Below, one piece after another: positions 7,618 through 17,153 of a DNA stretch of 64,000 nt. This stretch comes from CAZUGO01 sp964619935. Its GTDB lineage: Bacteria; Planctomycetota; Phycisphaerae; UBA1845; CAIVHJ01. The notes under the pieces are model-generated. The model did no database searches and was not told the origin of the DNA. It was given only the letters and a program-made list of their open reading frames with translations. The stretch covers positions 62,001-126,000 of the forward strand of contig CAZUGO010000079.1 in assembly GCA_964619935.1 (NCBI GenBank). Direction: 5' to 3'. Numbering within the stretch: position 1 is the stretch's first letter; every line of letters starts with the position of its first letter. A program made the position numbers and the translations under genes.

Positions 7618-9249
7618 CTACGGCTGTTCGCACAGGTCGATCATGCACTGCTCGATATCATCGGCGTCGCTGCCCGTGACATTGAGAATGGCGGTTCGCG
7701 AGTTGATGTACAGCACGTCGTCACAGTAGCTGAAGCTGCACTCCGGGCCGGCGCCGCCATCATCATCGTCATCACCGGCGATACCCTCGCACTGATTCTG
7801 GGAGACAAAACCGACCAGTTTCAGCGCGCCATACTGGTCACCCAGGGCCAGCGGCTTGGAGCAGGAGGTGTGGAATTCGACGAACTGCAGCACCGTGCCG
7901 CCCGGGCGGTTCAGGATGTGCACCGAGGTGTTGGCCTTGAGCCTGGTCTCACCTGCGTTCAGGGCGCTGATGTCAAAACTGCCGTTGAGCAGCACCGGGC
8001 CCGCGAACCAGATCGGGCCATCGTCGGGCGAGTCCGAGTCGTTGGCCACGATGTAGACCGATGCTGCGAATTGCGGATCGCCGCTGCAGACGTCGTTGGG
8101 TTGGTCATTGTCGCTGGCCTGGCAGTTCTCGCCGGTGTACACCATGGTCAGGGTGCACGGCTTTCCGTCCTCACAGAGATCCTCGGTCGCCGGCGGCTCG
8201 TCTCCGCCACAGTCGAGCTGGACGATCTGGCCGCTCATCACCGGGATCATTTCGCAGCCGATGTCGATCACGGCCTCGGTGCTGCAGTTGGATTCGAAGT
8301 GCACCTGGGTGCGGGTGCCGCCACTGCCGCCATCGTCATCGTCATCATCGCCAGCAAGCGGATCACCGCAGGCCGGGCAGCCGCCGTTATCATCATCATC
8401 ATCATCGTCGTCGCCGGCGGCACTGCCGTCGTCATCATCATCGTCGTCATCACCCATGGGCTCGTCGACCGGTGGGCAATCGATCGGGTCCGCAGCACAG
8501 GACAGCTCACAGGGCGCACAATCCACGCGGTCGCAATCCGAGCCGTTCTCCTGATAGTCGCCGCCCTCGGCGGCACAGTCAGCGGCACTCACGCCGTCGA
8601 CGCAGTCGCCGTTGCGCAGGCAGCAAGCTCCGCAGATCGCGGCGTGGGCGCACACCAGGTTCTGCTCATCGCAGCTATCTGCCGTGCAGGGGTCACCGTC
8701 ATCACAATTGAGTTCGTTGACGCACTCGCCGGTGGCGCCGTCGCAGGAGTCGACGGTGCAGGCGTTGTTGTCGTTACAGTCAACCCGCAGACGGAGGCAC
8801 GCGCCGTCGTCCGGATCACAGGAATCGAGCGTGCAGGGATCGGCGTCATCACAATCCAGCGGTGGATTGGAGCAGGTGCCGGTGATGCTGTCGCAGGCAT
8901 CCTCGGTGCAGAGATCGTCGTCCGAGCAGTCGATGGGGGTGTGCACGCAATTGCCGGATGGGCTGGCGCACACGTCGGTGGTGCAGGCATCCCTGTCGTC
9001 GCAGTCCAGCGGCTGGTGCCCGCACCTACCGGTTGCGTCGTCGCAGGAGTCGGTGGTGCAGCCGTCGTCATCGTCACAATCCACGGGATCGTTGACGCAT
9101 TGGCCCGAAAAGCAGAAGTCGTTGGTGCACAACTGCTGATCGTCGCAATCGGCATCGGTCTCGCAACTGCCCGAAATGGCTGCAGAGGCCCACCCGGAAA
9201 GAAGGCCCACGCCACACAGGCAGGCCAGTGCAAATCTCCATCCCTTCAT
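7618..9249 (-). CDS. secreted Cys-rich repeat protein with poly-Asp tracts
   Basis: 543-aa predicted secreted protein. The signal peptide is MKGWRFALACLCGVGLLSGW, with likely cleavage after ASA. The N-terminal half has about eight tandem units of the form CDDxDxCTxDxCDxxxGxC, spaced about 25 residues, as seen in many secreted proteins of large-genome bacteria and probably disulfide-bonded. The middle holds Asp runs (8, 8 and 5 residues, with DDDD again near the C-terminus) separated by Gly/Ser/Cys. The C-terminal part is beta-rich (VYIVANDSDSPDDGP, TRLKANTSVHILN). The ATG at 9249 has AAGGAG at good spacing; the 33 codons upstream lack any signal. Extracellular Ca2+ binding is an inference. 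No dockerin tail is present. Confidence 0.8.
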   Translation of the reverse strand: MKGWRFALACLCGVGLLSGWASAAISGSCETDADCDDQQLCTNDFCFSGQCVNDPVDCDDDDGCTTDSCDDATGRCGHQPLDCDDRDACTTDVCASPSGNCVHTPIDCSDDDLCTEDACDSITGTCSNPPLDCDDADPCTLDSCDPDDGACLRLRVDCNDNNACTVDSCDGATGECVNELNCDDGDPCTADSCDEQNLVCAHAAICGACCLRNGDCVDGVSAADCAAEGGDYQENGSDCDRVDCAPCELSCAADPIDCPPVDEPMGDDDDDDDDGSAAGDDDDDDDDNGGCPACGDPLAGDDDDDDGGSGGTRTQVHFESNCSTEAVIDIGCEMIPVMSGQIVQLDCGGDEPPATEDLCEDGKPCTLTMVYTGENCQASDNDQPNDVCSGDPQFAASVYIVANDSDSPDDGPIWFAGPVLLNGSFDISALNAGETRLKANTSVHILNRPGGTVLQFVEFHTSCSKPLALGDQYGALKLVGFVSQNQCEGIAGDDDDDGGAGPECSFSYCDDVLYINSRTAILNVTGSDADDIEQCMIDLCEQP

Positions 9250-9647
9250 GACCAGCTCCTTTCGAATTCCGTGGACGCCCCACTCGTCGGTGGCAGTCCG
9301 CAACGAACCCTTGACTCGCCGGCGGCGCACGGTGCCCACCGCACGCACTCGCTGCGAGTGCTGTGATATTTATCGACATTGGGTGTTGTGAGAACAGCGC
9401 TGAGGTGCTTGTCCACAGGCCGCGACCTCAATCCCTTACCCTAAGTGGGTATAGCATTCACCCACCGAATAAGCAAGTCCGATAGACGTTTCTTACAGGC
9501 ACCGGACTCCGCCGCCGGCGGGTCGCCGCACCCTGCCGCCGGCCGGCGGGTGGCGGCTGGAATCCTCTGTGCGGGAGGCTCCCGGGAGCCGTAAGTCACA
9601 GCAGCGCTTTTATCGGGGTGGGCGGCCGAGATGTGGCCCGCACGGTG
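9250..9647. other. intergenic region
   Basis: About 400 bases between two genes on the reverse strand. It contains a small inverted repeat GTGGGT/ACCCAC at 9445-9465 about 200 bases upstream of the secreted-protein gene, and a GC-rich inverted-repeat cluster at about 9510-9560 that may terminate transcripts. No gene seen. Confidence 0.4.
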
Positions 9648-12600
9648 CTACGGGTCCAGGCCGTTGATCTCCACCAGGCCCGGAGCAATATTAGGAAAAG
9701 CACGAAAGATCTCTGGATCATATGCGGGCAGGACCATGAAGGTGGACGCGGCCCGACGTTGCATTTCCCGAATGCTGGCCAAGTTCTCCTGGGGATCGAG
9801 GGCCGCACCGACCGGGCGCTGGCGGGAGCTGTTCTCGTACAAGTAGCAGCCATCGCCGGCGACGACCACCGGACCCAGGAGCGTGGCAATGCTCGCGAAC
9901 TGGGATCCGGGGTGTTCCGTGGCGGACGGCACCACGGTGATTCCCGGGAGAATGACCTGCTCGCCCTCCAGCAGCCGCAAGCGGCCTTCCTCCTCGGCGC
10001 GGATCAACTGCTGGACGTCAGGCCAGCGGATGTTGGCGGCGCGCTGGCGATTGGCGTCAACGGTCGACTTGGCGAATTCGTAAGCCGCCCGTTGTATCCA
10101 GAGGGTGGCGCGGGGGTAGGCGACAAGATCACCAATCTGATTCCAACGCAAGCTGGTGACCACGATGTCGCTGACCTCAGAAGGTTGCAGGTCCAGGGAT
10201 TGCAGGTGCTCGGTCGTGTTGACCAGCCGGCGGACCCGGACCTGCGGGTCGGACGGGACGCCGCCGGGTCCGGTTCCCAGCAGCACGGTGCGCTCCGAAC
10301 TGCGGGCGATGTAGCTCGAGAAGGTCACCGACTCGCGCTGGGTGGCGCGGCCGTCGGCAAACACGTCCTTCTGAAGCAGTGACCCGCGGCCACAGTTTGC
10401 CGCGTAGACCCGGTACAGCGCTGATCCGATCGGGTTGATATCCGCCGGACGATTCATCAGCCAGGGAGACAGCAGCAGTATGGCCGCTGCGGCCAGCGAT
10501 CCAACCACCGCAAGTCCGATCATCTTGGGGCGATACAGCGCCACCAGCAACAGCCCGACGAAGGCGTAGACCCCCATTCCGATTTCGAAGACTGCGGCAA
10601 AGCCATACGCGGCCGAGATGTTGACGGAAAGGGGCACTGCCAAGGCGCTCGCCGCCGCGTTGATGGCGAAGAACACGGCCGCCGCCGAATCGCTGAAGCG
10701 GGCCTTGCCGGTCCGCAGGGCGTACGGAAACGGCACACCCATCGCGAACGCCAGCGGAGCGATGGTCGCGGCGCTCAGGGCCACCCGGGCCGCCAGCGAC
10801 CAGGTGGCGGCGAAGGTCAGCAGGGGCGGCACCAGCCACTCCTGAACCGCCAGCAACAGCAGCACCGCGACCAGCGCTCCGTAGACCCCGCGCTGTCCGA
10901 TGCCGCCGCTCCACAGGCTGCCCAGGCCCGAAAACATCAGCATGGTGCCGAGGACGGTGGAGAAGGTCACCACCGGGGAACCCAGGAAGATCTCGAAACG
11001 CTGGATGAACACCACCTCGATGAGCAGATAGCCCAGGCCGGTGAGGGCCACGATCAAGCCGTAAGGCAGGGCCATGCCCAGCTCGCCGCGGTAGCGCCAC
11101 AGGAACCACAGCAGAAAAGGCGACAGCAGCACGACCATGATCACCGTTCGCTGATAGGCGGTGGTGAACTCGGGTCGATGCGGCTCGACATCAAAGTGAT
11201 AGGGCCGGTCATCGGTGGTGGGCCGCAGCAGGTGGGCCTGCAGAAATTCCTGAGGGGCCCGCCCGCGCAGGATGCGGTCATAGTTGGTTTCCAGGCGCTC
11301 ATCCGGGGCGTAGAGAATCGTGCAGGTGCAGGTGATCGGTCCCAGGCGCCGGCCGGCCTGGTCTTCCAGTGCGGAGCGGTTGTTGACGTCATCGAGCCAC
11401 TGCCGCAGCTTGGCCAGCTCCGGGGCCGTCCAGGGCGTCTTCTTCATCAGGATCTGGATGTAGTTGCTGCTTCTCGTCTTCCACTGGAAGACGAAGAAGT
11501 GCTGGTCGGGGTGGGGGCTTCCCCGGTTGATCAAGGCCTGCCGCATGGTGACCATCAGCTTCCAGACCGGGATCTCCCTGCGGAGAAAGCTGGCGGCCTC
11601 CTCGATGTTGACGAATCCGCGGTCGGTGAGCCGGTCCAGGTACGATTCCATGGCCTCGACGGTGTGCAGGTACTCCGGGCTGGCCGCCCGGCCGGAGGTC
11701 CGCCCGCGCATGGAGTGGGCGTTCATCATGGTGATGCTGTCGAAGGAGCGCTCGGCCTGATCGACGTAGCTGCGGCCGTCCATGACCGCGACATCGATCC
11801 CGCGATAGCTGTGGCGGTTGAATTCGGCCAGCTCGTTCGATTGCAGCTCCACGATGACCGGGTTGATCTCCACGCCGTAGACCTCGCGGCACAACGACTT
11901 GGCCGTCTTGCTGATGCCGTCGCCCGACAACCCCAGGATCAGGATGCTGGCGTCGTCCATGAGCGTATGCGGCACGCGCGGATCGATGCGGTAATAGTCG
12001 GACGGCCACTGCCGGATGTTGTCGATGATGCGGCCGTTGTCAAAAGTGGCGTACGCCCTGTGGTGCGGGCGGCGCTTAATGACATCGTACCGGCCGACGA
12101 ATGATGACCGCGAGTGCACCATGGTCAGGTGCCGGTAACTGTGCCCGACCACAGTCCGCACGACATTGAGGTAGTCGCCCCGAAGGTTGGCCCAGCCGCA
12201 CGATGCCAGGGCCGCGGCGGCGAGCACCGCGACGGCGGCCAGCAACCGCCGGGCCCCGCGCCGCGGGCACAGTCGGATGAAGCACAATGCCGACAGGGAA
12301 GTGAAGGCGGCCAGCAGGAGCATGCTGCCTTCCTCGCGGAACAGCCGCAGCGCGGTTCCGACCAGCAGGCTGCCGATCCCCGCCCCCACCAGGTCGATGC
12401 AATACACCAGGTGCGATCGAGCCCTGGCCAGCACCACGGTGATGACCACGCTGGGGCACACGAAAGGCGTCATCAGCAGCAGAGAGGTCAGCAGCGGGTT
12501 GCGTTCGGTGAGTTGGACCGTCGTCCCCAGGGCCAGGACGATGGTCACCGGCAACAACAGGGCGGCACCGATCATCGAGGCAATCGGGGCCCGGTGGGCG

Positions 12601-13463
12601 CTGACCGCTCCGATCATTCCACCCACGGTGATGCCCAGTAAGGCCACCGAAATCACGGAGATGCCGATCATGTAGTCACCGAAGATGTTCAACAGTCGCA
12701 GCAGCAGAATCTGGACGAAAATGATGGTGAAGGTCATCGCGGCCACGCCCAGGAAGGTCCAGGCCCGCGATTTCCCCTCGGGCAGCAGCGCCGCCGTGGA
12801 CTGATTCTCGGGCACGGGGGCGACCGCTTCCGCGCGACGATTCATGACATAAGCGGTCAGGGCGAGTGCCAGACAGGTGCATCCCGCCAACCGGGCAAAG
12901 GTCCCGAGGGCCGCGAGGTAAGGGACCACGCGATCGATCACCAGCGACTCCGGCATGTAGAACACGACGGTGATGTAGTGCAGCGCCCAGGCCGCCAGCC
13001 AGCAGATGCCCAGCCCCACGGCCGTCCGCCGGGCCGACAGGCGGACCAACACGAACCAACCCAGGCAGGACAACGTCAGCACGGCGACCGACAGCAGGAT
13101 CATGCGGCCGTAGACATCCGGCTGAGCCAGGTCCAACAGGTCGGTCCGCGTGCGCACCCGGGTGGATTCCATAAAGCCCAGCCCGACCGCCGCGCCCGCG
13201 GTGACCAGCCACATCCCCCGTCGCAGGGCGCCGCGATCCTGCAACAAGGCCACGATTCCCAGGACGGCGATGGCGACCAGTTGCAGCACGAACAACCAGG
13301 AACCCAGGGTGTGAAGATTCAGATAGGTTTCGCCATCCCGGCTCCACCGCCCGGCCGGAAGAACCCCCAGGGCGACGGCCAGGGCGGCCTGGGCGACCAT
13401 CAGAACAGCACCGATGACCTTGATCGGCTGTGGGAGCGGCTTGCTGGCAGCATGTTGGATCAT
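9648..13463 (-). CDS. giant membrane protein: spermidine-synthase-like domain fused to an inactivated MBL domain
   Basis: 1271-aa protein in four parts. First comes an N-terminal block of membrane helices (to about residue 430). Next is a Rossmann methyltransferase/spermidine-synthase-like domain with ILILGLSGDGISK near residue 505 and the acidic loop GVEINP. A second membrane block follows (about 750-1000), then a C-terminal metallo-beta-lactamase (MBL) fold. It is colinear with the 1269-aa protein at 19630-23439. Where that paralogue has HAHWDH, this one reads SLRWNQ, and PGHDP has become PAYDP; only the HPGSQ His and AGD Asp remain. Hydrolase activity is therefore unlikely. Start ATG 13463 is chosen because membrane helices follow directly; the Shine-Dalgarno is weak. 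lhgO lies upstream with a gap of about 160 bases. Substrate unknown. Confidence 0.8.
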   Translation of the reverse strand: MIQHAASKPLPQPIKVIGAVLMVAQAALAVALGVLPAGRWSRDGETYLNLHTLGSWLFVLQLVAIAVLGIVALLQDRGALRRGMWLVTAGAAVGLGFMESTRVRTRTDLLDLAQPDVYGRMILLSVAVLTLSCLGWFVLVRLSARRTAVGLGICWLAAWALHYITVVFYMPESLVIDRVVPYLAALGTFARLAGCTCLALALTAYVMNRRAEAVAPVPENQSTAALLPEGKSRAWTFLGVAAMTFTIIFVQILLLRLLNIFGDYMIGISVISVALLGITVGGMIGAVSAHRAPIASMIGAALLLPVTIVLALGTTVQLTERNPLLTSLLLMTPFVCPSVVITVVLARARSHLVYCIDLVGAGIGSLLVGTALRLFREEGSMLLLAAFTSLSALCFIRLCPRRGARRLLAAVAVLAAAALASCGWANLRGDYLNVVRTVVGHSYRHLTMVHSRSSFVGRYDVIKRRPHHRAYATFDNGRIIDNIRQWPSDYYRIDPRVPHTLMDDASILILGLSGDGISKTAKSLCREVYGVEINPVIVELQSNELAEFNRHSYRGIDVAVMDGRSYVDQAERSFDSITMMNAHSMRGRTSGRAASPEYLHTVEAMESYLDRLTDRGFVNIEEAASFLRREIPVWKLMVTMRQALINRGSPHPDQHFFVFQWKTRSSNYIQILMKKTPWTAPELAKLRQWLDDVNNRSALEDQAGRRLGPITCTCTILYAPDERLETNYDRILRGRAPQEFLQAHLLRPTTDDRPYHFDVEPHRPEFTTAYQRTVIMVVLLSPFLLWFLWRYRGELGMALPYGLIVALTGLGYLLIEVVFIQRFEIFLGSPVVTFSTVLGTMLMFSGLGSLWSGGIGQRGVYGALVAVLLLLAVQEWLVPPLLTFAATWSLAARVALSAATIAPLAFAMGVPFPYALRTGKARFSDSAAAVFFAINAAASALAVPLSVNISAAYGFAAVFEIGMGVYAFVGLLLVALYRPKMIGLAVVGSLAAAAILLLSPWLMNRPADINPIGSALYRVYAANCGRGSLLQKDVFADGRATQRESVTFSSYIARSSERTVLLGTGPGGVPSDPQVRVRRLVNTTEHLQSLDLQPSEVSDIVVTSLRWNQIGDLVAYPRATLWIQRAAYEFAKSTVDANRQRAANIRWPDVQQLIRAEEEGRLRLLEGEQVILPGITVVPSATEHPGSQFASIATLLGPVVVAGDGCYLYENSSRQRPVGAALDPQENLASIREMQRRAASTFMVLPAYDPEIFRAFPNIAPGLVEINGLDP

Positions 13464-13625
13464 GTCGGCTTTCGGATTGGGATGGGCTGCAGGCCTCGAG
13501 GGCGGCCAGTCCCCAAAGGGTTTGTACGATCGTTCGACAGCCCGGACATGTTTGCATCTCCCGCCACCCATTGCAAGAGGGTGAGACTCCGATTGGAGGG
13601 CACTTTTCCAGCAAGGGCGGGTTGC

Positions 13626-14834
13626 TCAGGCCTGACCGCTCCGAGCCACGGAAGCGGCAATTTCCCGACCGATGACGATGGACGAGGTGGCCGCCGGCGA
13701 GGGTGCATTCAAGACATGGACCATGCCTGATTCGGCCACCACGCAAAAATCGTCAAGCAACACTCCATGGCGATCGACGGCTTGGGCGCGAATGCCGCTT
13801 CCGGCGGGTCGCAGATCCTGTGGACGAAGCGCTGGAACCAATCGGCCCAGCGCCGCCGCAAAGGCCTTCGGCGAGAAGGCCTGATAGTGCTCGCGGAGCC
13901 CGGTGCGGCAGTGCTGTCGGGCCATCCGCCAGAACCCGCGGTAGGTCAGCATGCTCAGCAGGTCGCGGATGGACACGCTCCCCGGGCGATAGCCATGGCG
14001 ATCGAACGCCAGGACCGCGTTGGGCCCGGCGTGCAGGCGGCCGGCGATGGTCCGGGTGAAGTGCACACCCAGGAACGGCAGCGCGGGGTCGGGCACCGGG
14101 TAGACCAGTCCGCGCACCAGGGCAGCGCTCGGCGGACACAGTTCGTAGTACGATCCGCGAAAGGGGATGATCTGCGCCGGCGGTTGGATCCCGCACAGCC
14201 GGGCCACGCGGTCGGCCTGCAAGCCGGCGCAATTGACCAGCGCGGTGCACGCCACGCGACCTTGCGAGGTGACCAGTTCCCAGTGGCGGCCGCGCCGTTC
14301 CACCCTGCGGACCGCCGCCGAACAGCGCAGCGTCGCTCCGGCGTGCTGGAGAACCCTGGCCATGGCGGCACCGACCCGCCGAAAGTCGACCACGCCGGTC
14401 TGCGGGACATACAGACCGGCCAGACCGCGGACCGCAGGTTCAAACGCGCGGACGCCGCGGGCGTCCAGCCGTTGCAGGCCGGTCAGCCCATTGGCCTGCC
14501 CGCGACGGAGCAAATCATCCAGCCGCGGAACCTCGGCTGCAACGGTCGCGACCACCAGTTTGCCGCAGCGGCGATGGGGGATGTCGTGCTGCGCACAGAA
14601 TTGGTAGAGTGCTTCGCGCCCGGCGGTGCAGGTCGCGGCTTTGCGCGACCCGGGCGCGTAATACAAACCGGAGTGGATGACGCCGCTGTTGTGGCCGCTC
14701 TGGTGGGTTGCCGGGCCCGCTTCGGCCTCCAGCACCATCACCCGGCAGGAGCGCCGCTCGGCCAGGGCCAGCGCGGTGGCCAAGCCCACCAGCCCGCCGC
14801 CCACCACCGCCACGTCGCAAGTCACGCGCTCCAT
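13626..14834 (-). CDS. lhgO: L-2-hydroxyglutarate oxidase
   Basis: FAD-dependent oxidase of the DAO superfamily converting L-2-hydroxyglutarate to 2-oxoglutarate. The N-terminal dinucleotide-binding motif VAVVGGGLVGLATALALAER is directly after the start. The LhgO-type signature HQSGHNSGVIHSGLYYAPGS follows, then CGKLVVAT and VPQTGVVDFRRV, and near the end RPAGSGIRAQAVDRHGVLLDDF. Length 402 aa is normal for LhgO. The ATG at 14834 is chosen because the FAD motif begins only nine residues later. It follows the mtn genes by about 100 bases on the same strand and may be cotranscribed. Confidence 0.9.
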   Translation of the reverse strand: MERVTCDVAVVGGGLVGLATALALAERRSCRVMVLEAEAGPATHQSGHNSGVIHSGLYYAPGSRKAATCTAGREALYQFCAQHDIPHRRCGKLVVATVAAEVPRLDDLLRRGQANGLTGLQRLDARGVRAFEPAVRGLAGLYVPQTGVVDFRRVGAAMARVLQHAGATLRCSAAVRRVERRGRHWELVTSQGRVACTALVNCAGLQADRVARLCGIQPPAQIIPFRGSYYELCPPSAALVRGLVYPVPDPALPFLGVHFTRTIAGRLHAGPNAVLAFDRHGYRPGSVSIRDLLSMLTYRGFWRMARQHCRTGLREHYQAFSPKAFAAALGRLVPALRPQDLRPAGSGIRAQAVDRHGVLLDDFCVVAESGMVHVLNAPSPAATSSIVIGREIAASVARSGQA

Positions 14835-14931
14835 GATCTCATTGTAACCCCGCCACGCACCCACCGTGAGCCGCGCGAGCACCGGGACGACGCACCGGTC
14901 GCGTGGGGGTCGCGCGGCCGGCTTTCTGGGA

Positions 14932-15636
14932 TCACCGGATCTGGTCGAAAGAGGTCACGATGGGATGATCGCAGGCATCGACCGGGTGATTACCGGGTCG
15001 TTGGACCAGGGCGGTGTGCAGGCCGGCGGCTGCGGCGGCGTCCAATTCACCCGGGACGTCGCTGAGAAACAGCACTTGTTCGGGAGGCAGGGCCATGTCA
15101 CCCACGATGGTGCGGTAGCTGTCGGCGGCCCGTTTGGGCCCGGTGACCGTATCGTAGTAACCGTGCAGCAGGCCGGTCAGATCCCCGTGGTCGGTGTGGG
15201 CGAAAAATAAGTGCTGGGCCTGCACGCTTCCGGACGAGTAGATGCGAATGTCCAACCCGGCGGCGGTCCAGCGCTGCAGGGCGGGGGGCACGTCGGGGTA
15301 GACCTGGGCCCGAAGTTCGCCGGCGTCGTATCCACGGCGCCAGATCAATCCCTGGAGCATCTTGAGGCCGGTGGCCTTGGCATCCTGATCCATCAGTCGG
15401 ATGACGGTGGCGCACAGTTGCTCCCGGGCCGGGCGTTCGGCCGCGGGCGGCGTAATGCCGGCGTCTTCGGCGATCCGGCGGCAGGCCGCCCGGACTTCGG
15501 GGACCTGCCAGTGAGCCGCTGCAAAAGCGTGCAGTTCGCGCCGGGCGTACGGAAACAAGACGTCATGCACGAACGCGATCGATGAGGTGGTCCCCTCGAT
15601 GTCCAGCAGCAGGCCCCGACCTTCGAATTCGATCAA
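14932..15636 (-). CDS. mtnC: enolase-phosphatase E1 (acireductone synthase)
   Basis: HAD-superfamily enzyme of methionine salvage. It enolises and dephosphorylates 2,3-diketo-5-methylthiopentyl-1-phosphate to acireductone. The HAD motif I region LLLDIEGTTSSIAFVHDVLF is diagnostic; DIEGT carries the nucleophile Asp and the family-specific Glu. Motif II is IYSSGSVQAQ and motif III/IV is LFLSDVPGELDAA. I place the start at TTG 15636, giving LIEFEGRGLLLDIEG and a 4-base overlap (TTGA) with the mtnD stop. The earlier ATG would overlap mtnD by more than 50 bases. Length is about 234 aa, as expected. Confidence 0.92.
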   Translation of the reverse strand: MIEFEGRGLLLDIEGTTSSIAFVHDVLFPYARRELHAFAAAHWQVPEVRAACRRIAEDAGITPPAAERPAREQLCATVIRLMDQDAKATGLKMLQGLIWRRGYDAGELRAQVYPDVPPALQRWTAAGLDIRIYSSGSVQAQHLFFAHTDHGDLTGLLHGYYDTVTGPKRAADSYRTIVGDMALPPEQVLFLSDVPGELDAAAAAGLHTALVQRPGNHPVDACDHPIVTSFDQIR

Positions 15637-16208
15637 CGACCGACTCCGGTGTCGGACGCCGGGACGAAGTATTGCGGTCCCCAGCACATGGCCGTGTAGT
15701 CGCCGTGGACGCCGGCGGGCAGGTAGTGCGGGGTCCAGCCGGCCGGATCCAGAAACAGCCGAATGGTTCGGATGGTCCGTTCCGCGCAGAGATCGAACCA
15801 GTGGCGGGTGCCGGCGGGCACGTTGATCAGGTCGCCCGGACCGACTTCGATGGCGAATACCGGGTGCTGGTCCGGGTTGATGTGAAACACGCCGCGGCCC
15901 CGAACGGTGAAACGGACTTCGTCGTCGGTGTGGCGGTGTTCCTTGTTGAAGCGTTCCAACAGCTCATCGAGCCCGGGGGTCTGCGGCGTGACGTTGATGA
16001 CGTCGGCGGTGATGTACCCGCCTTCGCGCTTGAGCCGCTCGATCTCGGGGGCATAGGCCTGGAGGATCTCGGCGTCGCCGGCATCCTCGCCCACCCGGCC
16101 TTCCAGCGGCCAGTGTTCGTACAGGATTCCAAACGGCTTGAGGAAGGCTGCAACCTCCTGGGGCTGCTCGATCCGTCGTCCCTCGGCGGCGATGAACACG
16201 TTGGCCAT
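15633..16208 (-). CDS. mtnD: acireductone dioxygenase
   Basis: Cupin metalloenzyme (Fe2+ or Ni2+) cleaving acireductone to 2-oxo-4-methylthiobutyrate and formate in methionine salvage. The metal-binding cupin motif is EHRHTDDEVRFTVRGRGVF (His, His, Glu), and the second His is in VPAGTRHWFDL. Length 191 aa is typical. The ATG at 16208 is preceded by GGGAGA about eight bases upstream. The stop overlaps the mtnC TTG start, so the two are translationally coupled. Confidence 0.95.
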   Translation of the reverse strand: MANVFIAAEGRRIEQPQEVAAFLKPFGILYEHWPLEGRVGEDAGDAEILQAYAPEIERLKREGGYITADVINVTPQTPGLDELLERFNKEHRHTDDEVRFTVRGRGVFHINPDQHPVFAIEVGPGDLINVPAGTRHWFDLCAERTIRTIRLFLDPAGWTPHYLPAGVHGDYTAMCWGPQYFVPASDTGVGR

Positions 16209-16293
16209 GTGATGGGTCTCCCGCACCTGCAGCGTCAGACGCAACCGCCGGTCGGGCCCGCGGCACGGCGGCCGGCCCGCTGACTGCAGGGCG

Positions 16294-16974
16294 CTATGGT
16301 ACTGAATCCGGCGACTGCCGGCCGACGACTTCCAACAGGAACTCCAGGATTTCGACGTGTCGCCGGGCTTCAGCGAGATCCGCGCCCCAGGTGTACAGCC
16401 CGTGCCCACGGATCAGAAAGCCGTGGCGCAGCGGCCGGTCCGGATGGTCGAGCCGCTGTTGCAGGCGATCCGCCAACGCCGGGATGTCCTGGGTGTTCTC
16501 GAAGATCTCCAGTCTACAGGTACTGTGGTGCGTCGAAATACCAGCGAGTCCCTTGAGCATTTCGTAACCCGAGATTTCGACCGCTCCGGTGCCGGCGAAC
16601 CGTTCGGACAACACCGTGGCCCACACCGAGTGGGTGTGCAGCACCGCCCCGACCCCCGGTCGCCGGGCGGCCACGACGTGCAGCAGGGTCTCAGCCGATG
16701 GTTGGCCCGGACTCGAATGGGTGAGTCGGCCGGCGTCGTCGACCACGACAAAATCGCCGCGCTGCAGGTCGCGTTTGTCCCTGCCGCTGGCGGTGATCAA
16801 CAAGCGAAACGGATCGCGGTCCAGCAGGGCGCTGTAGTTGCTGCTGGTGCCCACCGACCATCCGCGATCGTAAAACAGCCGGCCAACGTCCTGCAGGGCG
16901 GTGACGATCCCGGCAGCATCTCCGGACGCGACATCCACCGCAGGTGTCTCGTGCCGATGATCGGATTCGGCCAT
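16294..16974 (-). CDS. mtnB: methylthioribulose-1-phosphate dehydratase
   Basis: Zinc-dependent class II aldolase-fold dehydratase of the methionine salvage pathway. Visible signatures are the substrate loop SVGTSSNYSALL, PSAETLLHVVAA (catalytic Glu), the zinc site AVLHTHSVWATVLS and the second histidine motif FLIRGHGLYTWG. It is 226 aa from ATG 16974, which has GAGGA at good spacing; an ATG at 16986 is equally in frame and also has a plausible site. It is the first gene of mtnB-mtnD-mtnC, 85 bases before mtnD. mtnA and mtnK (or mtnN) are not in the window. Confidence 0.93.
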   Translation of the reverse strand: MAESDHRHETPAVDVASGDAAGIVTALQDVGRLFYDRGWSVGTSSNYSALLDRDPFRLLITASGRDKRDLQRGDFVVVDDAGRLTHSSPGQPSAETLLHVVAARRPGVGAVLHTHSVWATVLSERFAGTGAVEISGYEMLKGLAGISTHHSTCRLEIFENTQDIPALADRLQQRLDHPDRPLRHGFLIRGHGLYTWGADLAEARRHVEILEFLLEVVGRQSPDSVP

Positions 16975-17153
16975 GTGCGTCCTCATGAGCGTCCCTGCGG
17001 ATTGGGAGGCCGGCGGCCACAGCCGGCCTGGGGGCAGACCGCGGTTCATCATACCACAGTTCGGGTCCCAAGAACGACTCCGCCCGGGCGGGTGGCCCAC
17101 GGATTCCGGAGCCGGTCGCGGCCGGACGGGTGAATCTTCAGCACCGCTGAATC

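Noticed and set aside
8061..8711. His/Arg-rich open frame opposite the Cys/Asp-rich gene
   Set aside because: It is the mirror reading of Asp triplets and Cys repeats; the reverse-strand protein has a signal peptide and ribosome site.
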